Assembly (NCBI GenBank): GCA_023248615.1
Contig: JAHFEI010000029.1
Span: 7,527 to 13,037, forward strand
Source: Nitrospinales bacterium
Lineage (GTDB): Bacteria; Nitrospinota_A; UBA7883; JACRGQ01
Direction: 5' to 3'
DNA length: 5,511 bases
Below the pieces are notes generated by a model. That model worked only from the letters and a program-made list of their open reading frames with translations, had not been told where the DNA came from and ran no database searches. Made by a program: the position numbers and the translations under genes. Of this stretch, positions 1-4,914 are shown one piece after another. How positions within the stretch are numbered: position 1 is the stretch's first letter; every line of letters starts with the position of its first letter.

Positions 1-423
1 CCCTATCTGGCTTTTTTCCACCTTTTCCGACTGCATAAGGGCAATGATAAATTTCTCCACCTCGCCCAGGTTCAGCGGCAGTTTGCAGTAGCGGCCCACC
101 ATGTTCCTCTTCGCGTAGCTGTTTGCGTACACCTCCGGAGAGCGCGAAAAAACCAGGATGGGTGTGCTGGCAAAACGGTGGCTGTCCACCATCCGGTCTA
201 GCAAGTCATCGTTATCTTCCTGCTCCGCTTTCAGGAATATGAAGTGGAACGAAGAAAGCTCCAGCTTGCTCCAGGCGGCTTCGGCATCCTTCACTTCCAC
301 AATGTTCATAAGGCGTTTTTCGTGGAGCCAAGCCTTCACAAGCTTGAATTCGGGCGGATTAAAGCCGATGAACAGCAACCGGCTTTTCTCAAACTTCAAA
401 AATAGTTTTTCTTCAGGTGTCAT
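1..423 (-). CDS. Pseudo-receiver (CheY-like) domain protein, C-terminal end outside the window
   Basis: The gene starts at ATG 423 and stays open for 141 codons to the window edge, so its C-terminus and any output domain are not seen. The translation follows the alternating beta/alpha pattern of a response-regulator receiver: LLFIG (16-20), helix 23-40, IVEVKD (41-46), FHFIFLK (59-65), TPILVFS (87-93), GRYCKLP (110-116) and a last helix 120-131. The acidic pair after strand 1 is absent. The phosphoryl-accepting Asp position after strand 3 is Lys65. The switch Ser93 and the conserved Lys114 remain. By family knowledge it should not be phosphorylated in the usual way and probably works by protein-protein contact; that is inference. 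A weak purine-rich AAGAGA precedes the ATG, and a TATAAT promoter lies upstream. The gene is divergent from rsmI. The opposite-strand reading frame here is Ser/Phe-rich and resembles no protein fold, which supports the minus-strand call. Confidence 0.72.
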   Translation of the reverse strand, partial: MTPEEKLFLKFEKSRLLFIGFNPPEFKLVKAWLHEKRLMNIVEVKDAEAAWSKLELSSFHFIFLKAEQEDNDDLLDRMVDSHRFASTPILVFSRSPEVYANSYAKRNMVGRYCKLPLNLGEVEKFIIALMQSEKVEKSQIG

Positions 424-446
424 TCTCTTTTACCCATATACGGCGT

Positions 447-474
447 ATTATAGCGGACGATGACAACTAATCAA
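447..474 (-). promoter_or_regulatory. Putative sigma-70 type promoter of the pseudo-receiver gene
   Basis: On the minus strand TTGATT (474-469) is followed after 16 bp by a perfect TATAAT (452-447). Transcription would start near 440, leaving a leader of roughly 17 nt before the ATG at 423. The -35 box lies inside the first codons of the divergent rsmI. The plus-strand reading of the same bases contains TATTAT (446-451), a possible -10 for rsmI that would give an almost leaderless transcript, but it has no good -35. This is pattern matching only. Confidence 0.45.
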
Positions 475-1203
475 AAAATAGGAGGTACGCTGTACCTAGT
501 AGCCACCCCGATAGGGAACCTGAAAGACATCACCTATCGCGCTGTGGAAACTCTTGGCCGGTGCGATGTTATTGCCGCAGAGGATACCCGCACCAGCAGG
601 GTGCTGCTAGACCAATACGGCATCGTGAACAAGCAGATGATAAGCTACTTCGGCCCACGCGAGGCGGAGAGAGCCGAAACGCTTTTGCGCATGATGCTGG
701 AAGGGAAAAACGTAGCGCTGATAACGGACGCCGGGACGCCGGGCATTTCCGACCCGGCTGTTAAGGTTGTCCGACGCGCCATAGCAAACGGCATAAACGT
801 GGTGCCTATCCCCGGCGCATCCTCCCTTCTGGCGGCGGCCTGCGCATCGGGTCTGGATACCTCCGTATTCGTTTTCGTAGGTTTTTTGCCGGTAAAAAGC
901 GGAAGGAGGGCAACACAGCTGAAACAATGTTGCCAGGAAGACCGCACGGTAATCCTGTTCGAATCCACCCACCGCATAGAACGCCTTTTGGGAGAACTGG
1001 AAGGGCTTATACCGCAACGGCGTATTGTGGTTGCGCGGGAACTGACAAAGATGTTTGAGGAGTTCCAGCGCGGCACACCAGCCGATATAAAATCCCGCAT
1101 GAAGGGAAAAAAGCTAAAAGGGGAGTTCGTCGTCCTTATCCCTGCGGAGTCGGCATATCCGGTTGAGCTTCCTCCTGCCGATGGGGATGGCGGTTCACAA
1201 TAA
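460..1203 (+). CDS. rsmI: 16S rRNA (cytidine-1402-2'-O)-methyltransferase RsmI, lacking the usual C-terminal domain
   Basis: RsmI uses S-adenosylmethionine to 2'-O-methylate C1402 in the decoding centre of 16S rRNA, acting on the small ribosomal subunit. This 247-residue product has the SAM-dependent tetrapyrrole-methylase-fold motifs in order: TPIGN (16-20), AAEDTR (39-44), DAGTPGISDP (90-99), PGASS (118-122), GFLP (141-144), ESTHRI (168-173), ARELTK (192-197) and GEFVV (221-225). E. coli RsmI is 286 residues and carries a further small helical C-terminal region; here the protein stops about 22 residues after GEFVV with a Pro/Gly-rich tail, so that region is missing. ATG 460 has no good Shine-Dalgarno sequence. 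An AGGAGG lies inside the gene at 480-485, just before in-frame CTG 490, so the start is slightly uncertain. The last 68 bp overlap the convergent grpE. Confidence 0.93.
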   Translation: MTTNQKIGGTLYLVATPIGNLKDITYRAVETLGRCDVIAAEDTRTSRVLLDQYGIVNKQMISYFGPREAERAETLLRMMLEGKNVALITDAGTPGISDPAVKVVRRAIANGINVVPIPGASSLLAAACASGLDTSVFVFVGFLPVKSGRRATQLKQCCQEDRTVILFESTHRIERLLGELEGLIPQRRIVVARELTKMFEEFQRGTPADIKSRMKGKKLKGEFVVLIPAESAYPVELPPADGDGGSQ

Positions 1204-1714
1204 CGCCAGCAGCCCTTACCAGCCTGTCGTGGAACAAATAACCGGAGCGTGCCTCCTCTATCACCATGTCATCCGCAAGGTTAATATCGCACACCACGGA
1301 AAAAGCCTCGTGCAATGACGGGTTGAACTTCCCCCCCTTCGCCGCTATCCTTTCGACATGGAACTTTGAGAGCGTCTTAAGCAACCCATCCAGCACCATG
1401 CTCACACCCTGGCGCATCGGGTCGTCTTTTTCCGCATGGTTAAGCGCCAGCTCAAGGTTATCCACCACCACTATCAGGTCACGCACCAGCGGCAACTCGG
1501 CATACTTCAACTCTTCCTGTTTTTGGCGCTCAAGCCGTTTGCGGGTGTTCTCCAGGTCTGCGCGTTGCAAAAGCATTTCATGCCTAAGCTTTTCGATATC
1601 CTCTTTTAGCGCCGCAACCTCGTCGGCAGGCTGCAACGCCTGTGCTGTCTCTTCCGTGGTAGCGCCGGAACCCGCTTTTTTTACTTCTTCATTGGCGTTA
1701 TCTTTGCTTTTCAT
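1136..1714 (-). CDS. grpE: Nucleotide exchange factor GrpE
   Basis: GrpE is the dimeric cytoplasmic co-chaperone that releases ADP from DnaK. The 192-residue product has an acidic/polar N-terminus (1-30), a long coiled-coil dimerisation helix (about 31-95, with RADLENTRKR at 51-60 and LVRDLIVVVDNLELAL at 76-91), and the C-terminal beta domain that contacts DnaK, with the signature KFNPSLHEA (129-137) and the end motif GYLFHDRLVRAAGVIV (158-173). Residues 174-192 are a polar, non-conserved tail that overlaps the 3' end of rsmI on the other strand. Start ATG 1714 is firm: it overlaps the hrcA stop as ATGA and follows a strong purine-rich site. A longer in-frame extension upstream exists but lies inside hrcA and is unlikely to be used. 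No dnaK or dnaJ follows, because rsmI converges from the other side. Confidence 0.95.
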   Translation of the reverse strand: MKSKDNANEEVKKAGSGATTEETAQALQPADEVAALKEDIEKLRHEMLLQRADLENTRKRLERQKQEELKYAELPLVRDLIVVVDNLELALNHAEKDDPMRQGVSMVLDGLLKTLSKFHVERIAAKGGKFNPSLHEAFSVVCDINLADDMVIEEARSGYLFHDRLVRAAGVIVNRHPHRQEEAQPDMPTPQG

Positions 1715-2769
1715 CTGCCCTCCTCCATCATGTTGCCCAACGATGTGGAAAAATAGTCCAGAAGGCCTAGAAGGTACGGATAGTCCATCCTGCGGGAGCC
1801 AATCACGCCTATTGCGCCTCCCCACAGGTCGTCCCTGCCACAGGCGTGCGCCACTATGGCACACCCATCCACCCCGGAATCATCCGGGCCAGCGCCCATT
1901 TCAACCGCCACTCTCCTGCCGTCAAGGCATTTATCCAAAATCGCAAGAATTCGTTTCTTGTCGCTTAACAGCTTAAACATCTCTTTCAGTGTCTCCGAGT
2001 CGTTCCTGAATTCCGGCACATCCAGCAACATGGCGGTACCGCCCACCAAAATCTCGGACAGGCTCTGCCGGGAAACGAGCTTTTCGTTTATTGCCAAAGC
2101 CCGTGCCCTCAGCCTGCTCACGCTAACCTCCCCTTCCGAGATATCGTGCAACAACGCGTTGCGTATCTGCCGAAGCGTCCGGCGCGAGTAGTCGCGGTTG
2201 ATGAGGTTCGCTATTTCGACCAGCTCGATTTCCTTAAAGTCCTCCCCCACATCCACCATGATGTTTTGCACGCGCCCTGTAGAGGTTACCAACACCACCT
2301 GTATCTGGCTTGCCGACACCCGGATAAAGTATGATTTCTCGATTATGTCCGAGGATATTTTCGGGAACAGCACTACGCCGGCCTGGTGCGAAAGCCCGGC
2401 CAAAAGCCTGGAGACCACCGACAACATATCTTCAGGCCCTTCTTTGCCCCGCTCCAGGCACTCGTCTATCATCTTCCTCTGGCGGGCAGGCAATGTCCTG
2501 GCCGTCAACAATTCCTCGACGTAAAAACGGTAGCCAGTATCCGTAGGAATACTTCCGGCGGAACTATGCGGCTTTTCTATATATCCCATTGCGTCTAGGT
2601 CTGCCATGATGTTGCGTATGGTGGCAGGGCTTAGGTGCAGTTCACCAAGAAGGTTGCGGGAAAGGGTGCGCGAACCAACCGGCGCCGGATTGCCGATATT
2701 GTTCTCCACCACGGCGCGCAACACTTCCCGCTCCCGTTCACCTATCGTCTCTTTGTATATGCGCCCCAT
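1711..2769 (-). CDS. hrcA: Heat-inducible transcription repressor HrcA
   Basis: HrcA represses class I heat-shock genes by binding CIRCE inverted repeats, and its folding state is monitored by GroEL (family knowledge). The 352-residue product has an N-terminal winged helix-turn-helix with PAPVGSRTLSR (28-38), LSPATIRNIMADLDAMGYI (46-64) and SSAGSIPTDTGYRFYVE (69-85), then a GAF-like central region containing LLAGLSHQAGVVLFP (122-136), and the C-terminal AIGVIGSRRMDYP (319-331) with LLDYFSTSL (336-344). The length fits the family (about 340-350). I chose ATG 2769, preceded by AAGGA, rather than the in-frame GTG 2817, which adds 16 atypical residues, overlaps the amidohydrolase and lacks a ribosome-binding site. 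It begins 19 bp after the amidohydrolase stop and its stop overlaps the grpE ATG. No CIRCE repeat was found near it. Confidence 0.95.
   Translation of the reverse strand: MGRIYKETIGEREREVLRAVVENNIGNPAPVGSRTLSRNLLGELHLSPATIRNIMADLDAMGYIEKPHSSAGSIPTDTGYRFYVEELLTARTLPARQRKMIDECLERGKEGPEDMLSVVSRLLAGLSHQAGVVLFPKISSDIIEKSYFIRVSASQIQVVLVTSTGRVQNIMVDVGEDFKEIELVEIANLINRDYSRRTLRQIRNALLHDISEGEVSVSRLRARALAINEKLVSRQSLSEILVGGTAMLLDVPEFRNDSETLKEMFKLLSDKKRILAILDKCLDGRRVAVEMGAGPDDSGVDGCAIVAHACGRDDLWGGAIGVIGSRRMDYPYLLGLLDYFSTSLGNMMEEGR
1718..1726 (-). promoter_or_regulatory. Strong ribosome-binding site of grpE
   Basis: The minus strand reads GGAGGAGGG just before ATG 1714, with the GGAGG core 7 nt from the start codon. 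It lies within the last codons of hrcA. With the ATGA stop/start overlap it fixes the grpE start and suggests translational coupling. Confidence 0.8.
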
Positions 2770-2773
2770 TCTG

Positions 2774-2778
2774 TCCTT
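2774..2778 (-). promoter_or_regulatory. Ribosome-binding site deciding the hrcA start
   Basis: AAGGA on the minus strand lies 4 nt upstream of ATG 2769, in the short gap after the amidohydrolase stop at 2789. The alternative GTG 2817 has no comparable site. This favours the 352-residue HrcA, although the spacing is slightly short. Confidence 0.5.
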
Positions 2779-2788
2779 TATCTTAAAC

Positions 2789-4006
2789 TCAAAATGAACC
2801 CAAAACCTGTTCGCCACCTATCATAACAAAATCCGGGGCCTGTGCGCGGAATATGAAATCAAGCGGATCGCTTTTGCCGTCCCACGCAAATGATATCAAG
2901 TCTGCCTGTTTCCCATTGGCGATGCCACCACACTCCAGCCCCAGCGCAATGGCGCCGTTTATCGTGGCCGCCTCCAGCAGGCATGCGCGATCCAACCGGG
3001 GAAAGTACAGGGCGGCGGCGCGGAGTTCGTCCAGCATGGAAAGCGATGTATTGCTGGCTAGCGAATCGGTTCCAAGCGCGGGACACATTCTGCGGGCAAA
3101 CATCGCCTCCAGCGGCATTACGAGCTCACGTCCAAACCAGCGAGAGGAGCCGGGACAAAATACCGGCACCGAGTTAGCGGCGGATAACCGCCCCATATCC
3201 TCCACATTAACGGAGTTCAGGTGGACGGCAAGCATTCGCCCAAGTACGCCATATCCCTCCAGCAATTGGACTGCGGAAACGCCATAACCTGCAAACCTGT
3301 CCGGCGCGGCTCCCCTTTCGGCAAACAGCGCGCCCATATCCCCTCCCCCATTCCGCAAGTATTCGTCTTCGGCGGCAGACTCGGCAACATGCGTTGTCAC
3401 GGGCAGGGAATATTTTTCCGCTATCCCTTCCAGCAGGCGGAACAATGGTCGCGACACGGTGTGCGGGGCGTGTGGCGAAACTCCCGCCATAATCCCCATT
3501 TCACGAAGCGCCATCACTTGCCTCCAGACATTATCCGCCGCTTGCTCCGCGTCCTTTTCCAGAGGGGCTATCGCCTCCACAAAAACTACGCCACGCAATT
3601 TTGATGCGGCCAGTGGCGCGGCGTACTTTGCATCGCTCACGATGTCGCCCACGGACGTGGTGCCGGTAGAAAGCATTTCGGCAATGCCCTGCCGCATTCC
3701 ACGCTCCCGCTCTTCATCCATCACGGAGGAATTGAACTCGATAACCTGCCGTATCCACCCGCAAAAATTGCTGTCACAAACTATCCTGCCGCGTGCGGCG
3801 GAAAGCTGGAGGTGGCTGTGGGCGTTGACAAACCCCGGCATCACAATATGACCGGACAGGTCCAGCACTTTGTCGAAACGGATGCCGTCGAACTCCGCCT
3901 CCGCACCGACGGCATCTACAACGCCGTTTTTTATGGCAACGCAACCATTATGGATAGGCGGAGATACGACGGGATAAACAAGCCCCGCCCTGATAAGCAT
4001 ATACAT
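2789..4006 (-). CDS. Amidohydrolase-superfamily deaminase, probably aminodeoxyfutalosine/S-adenosylhomocysteine deaminase type
   Basis: This cytoplasmic metal-dependent hydrolase has about 405 residues. Counting from ATG 4006: metal ligands HSH (63 and 65) in PGFVNAHSHL, HAPH (179-182), THVAES (205-210) with His206 and Glu209, His262 in LAVHLNS, and Asp313 in GTDSLASNTSLSMLDELR (311-328). These match the HxH, His, His/Glu, Asp pattern of adenosine-type deaminases. CPGSSRWFGR and GTDSLASNTSLS resemble proteins that deaminate 6-amino-6-deoxyfutalosine in the futalosine menaquinone route, but S-adenosylhomocysteine or methylthioadenosine deaminases look similar, so no symbol is given. The start is uncertain: TTG 4012, ATG 4006 and ATG 4000 are in frame and none has a clear ribosome-binding site. 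Its stop is 19 bp before hrcA, so it is probably co-transcribed with hrcA-grpE. No other menaquinone gene is in the window. Confidence 0.85.
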   Translation of the reverse strand: MYMLIRAGLVYPVVSPPIHNGCVAIKNGVVDAVGAEAEFDGIRFDKVLDLSGHIVMPGFVNAHSHLQLSAARGRIVCDSNFCGWIRQVIEFNSSVMDEERERGMRQGIAEMLSTGTTSVGDIVSDAKYAAPLAASKLRGVVFVEAIAPLEKDAEQAADNVWRQVMALREMGIMAGVSPHAPHTVSRPLFRLLEGIAEKYSLPVTTHVAESAAEDEYLRNGGGDMGALFAERGAAPDRFAGYGVSAVQLLEGYGVLGRMLAVHLNSVNVEDMGRLSAANSVPVFCPGSSRWFGRELVMPLEAMFARRMCPALGTDSLASNTSLSMLDELRAAALYFPRLDRACLLEAATINGAIALGLECGGIANGKQADLISFAWDGKSDPLDFIFRAQAPDFVMIGGEQVLGSF

Positions 4007-4048
4007 CTGCAAATAATTTACAGCAGAACGGGGAACATAAGGGGAGTT

Positions 4049-4498
4049 TTATTTGGAAAGGAATTCGCGGGTGTTGCCGTTCTTGCCTTTTGACACTACG
4101 CCAAGCATCGGGTCGGTTTTTTTGCTCAGGGAGTTGAATGGATCGTACACAACGCCAATGTTCATTTTTGCTCCGCCCATATAAGATATCTCAAACGGTA
4201 TGGTGACGGCTTTTTGCTCTTTGAAATCAAAAGTGATTATCCACTTGCCTATTCCCTGAGGGCCTGGGGAAAGGGCATCGGTAACTACCACAGGCCCCTG
4301 CAAAGTACCCAGCCGCACGCTTTCCGGGGACGGCTGGGCAACAACCAGCAGGTTGCACTCCGCCCGATATACCCTGCCAGCGGAAGAAACGGTTACGCAC
4401 TCCACAGAAACCGGCGCGGAAGGTTTTACCGCCCAAGCGGCATCAGGCATGCCCAACAACAATAATACCAGCGCGGCTAGCAATCCGACAATTTTGAT
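4049..4498 (-). CDS. Small exported protein of unknown function, probable ATC start
   Basis: I do not recognise the family. Read from ATC 4498 the product is 149 residues, with a textbook Sec signal peptide: Lys2, a hydrophobic core at 3-17 (Ile/Val/Leu-rich) and a cleavage site after PDAAWA (18-23). The mature part of about 126 residues is rich in alternating hydrophobic residues, suggesting beta-sandwich strands, and has two cysteines (34 and 48) that could form a periplasmic disulfide. The C-terminal end is Lys-rich. It begins 2 nt after the fmdB stop and ends 42 bp before the amidohydrolase. No in-frame ATG, GTG, CTG or TTG lies nearby except TTG 4483, which would remove the signal peptide's positive charge, and ATG 4450, which would destroy it. 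A start at ATG 4705 would require about 69 residues read in a second frame of fmdB. The gene is probably real because the signal peptide is intact; the start is uncertain. Confidence 0.62.
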   Translation of the reverse strand: MKIVGLLAALVLLLLGMPDAAWAVKPSAPVSVECVTVSSAGRVYRAECNLLVVAQPSPESVRLGTLQGPVVVTDALSPGPQGIGKWIITFDFKEQKAVTIPFEISYMGGAKMNIGVVYDPFNSLSKKTDPMLGVVSKGKNGNTREFLSK

Positions 4499-4500
4499 GG

Positions 4501-4857
4501 CTAATCCCCCACCGCTTTTTTCTTGGAAGAAGACGAACCAGACGATGTATCCCCTCCCGCTTTTTTGGTGGAGGAAGATGAATCTGATGATGTGTCCCCT
4601 GCCGCTTTTTCGGTTGAAGATGACGAATCCGATGGTGCATCCCCTGCCGCTTTTTTGGTCGAAGAACCCGATGAGCCGGACTTGGGATAATCGGTCTTGT
4701 ACCATCCGCTCCCTTTAAGCTGGAACGAGTTTAACGAGATAATCCTCTTCATCTTCTTTTTGCAGGTAGGACATTTGGGCGAGGGCGTTTCAGATATCCC
4801 GTGCGTAATTTCTAAGACCTTCCCGCACTGGCTACACTGGTATTCGTAAATAGGCAT
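4501..4857 (-). CDS. FmdB-family zinc-ribbon protein with a repetitive Ser/Lys/Asp tail
   Basis: The 118-residue product begins MPIYEYQCSQCGK, the hallmark of the FmdB zinc-ribbon family. The Zn ligands are Cys8, Cys11, Cys29 and Cys32. After them come the family's RIISLNSFQLKGSGWYKTDYP block (38-58) and a low-complexity tail (60-118) of 15-residue repeats, T-x-K-A-x-G-D followed by a Ser/Asp run. The family is named from a proposed regulator of amide utilisation, but the biochemical role of most members is unknown, so none is assigned. The protein should be cytoplasmic, as it has no signal peptide. Start ATG 4857 has AAAGGAG (4868-4874) 10 nt upstream. The gene lies 57 bp after ilvE and directly abuts the secreted-protein gene, suggesting coupled translation. 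Variable low-complexity tails are common in this family. Confidence 0.9.
   Translation of the reverse strand: MPIYEYQCSQCGKVLEITHGISETPSPKCPTCKKKMKRIISLNSFQLKGSGWYKTDYPKSGSSGSSTKKAAGDAPSDSSSSTEKAAGDTSSDSSSSTKKAGGDTSSGSSSSKKKAVGD
4513..4680. repeat. 45-bp tandem repeat inside the fmdB tail, about 3.7 copies
   Basis: Copies begin at 4513, 4558, 4603 and 4648 on the plus strand, each opening with CGCTTTTT and containing a GATGA/GACGA-like centre and a CATCCCCT/TGTCCCCT-like end. The period is exactly 45 bp, so each copy encodes 15 residues of FmdB without a frame change; the fourth copy is partial. Copies differ at several bases, so the array is not a very recent duplication. Copy number could vary between strains by slippage. 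Confidence 0.88.
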
Positions 4858-4867
4858 TTCAACCGCA

Positions 4868-4874
4868 CTCCTTT
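4868..4874 (-). promoter_or_regulatory. Ribosome-binding site of fmdB
   Basis: AAAGGAG on the minus strand lies 10 nt upstream of ATG 4857 within the 57-bp ilvE-fmdB gap. No terminator hairpin was seen in this gap, which supports read-through from ilvE. Confidence 0.65.
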
Positions 4875-4914
4875 AAACCAAAGAATTTATAGCTACGTTA
4901 AGGATAAGACTGAT

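Noticed and set aside
158..463. Plus-strand 101-codon open frame ending as ATGA on the rsmI start, looking like a coupled upstream gene
   Set aside because: It is antisense to the receiver-fold gene, is Ser/Phe-rich without domain pattern, and the minus-strand product has a clear receiver fold.
607..1100. Two minus-strand open frames inside rsmI
   Set aside because: They lie wholly antisense to a well-conserved RsmI core, are Arg/Ser-rich and have no motif or ribosome-binding site.
1715..1864. 50-residue N-terminal extension of GrpE
   Set aside because: It lies inside hrcA in another frame, whereas ATG 1714 has a strong ribosome-binding site and the ATGA overlap.
1266..1976. Plus-strand 236-codon open frame opposite grpE and hrcA
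   Set aside because: It crosses the junction of two firmly identified genes, is very Ser-rich and has no recognisable motif; it is the complement of their codon bias.
2853..3851. Several plus-strand frames opposite the amidohydrolase
   Set aside because: The minus-strand frame has all catalytic motifs in order; the antisense frames are Arg/Ser/Pro-rich shadows.
4013..4035. Small inverted repeat TCTGC/GCAGA flanking the amidohydrolase start as a terminator or riboswitch
   Set aside because: A 5-bp stem with a 12-nt AT-rich loop and no T-run is too weak to call.
4862..4885. GCACTC as one arm of a CIRCE operator before fmdB
   Set aside because: The second arm GAGTGC is absent at the required 9-bp spacing, and the match is to one arm only; part of it is simply the fmdB ribosome-binding site.
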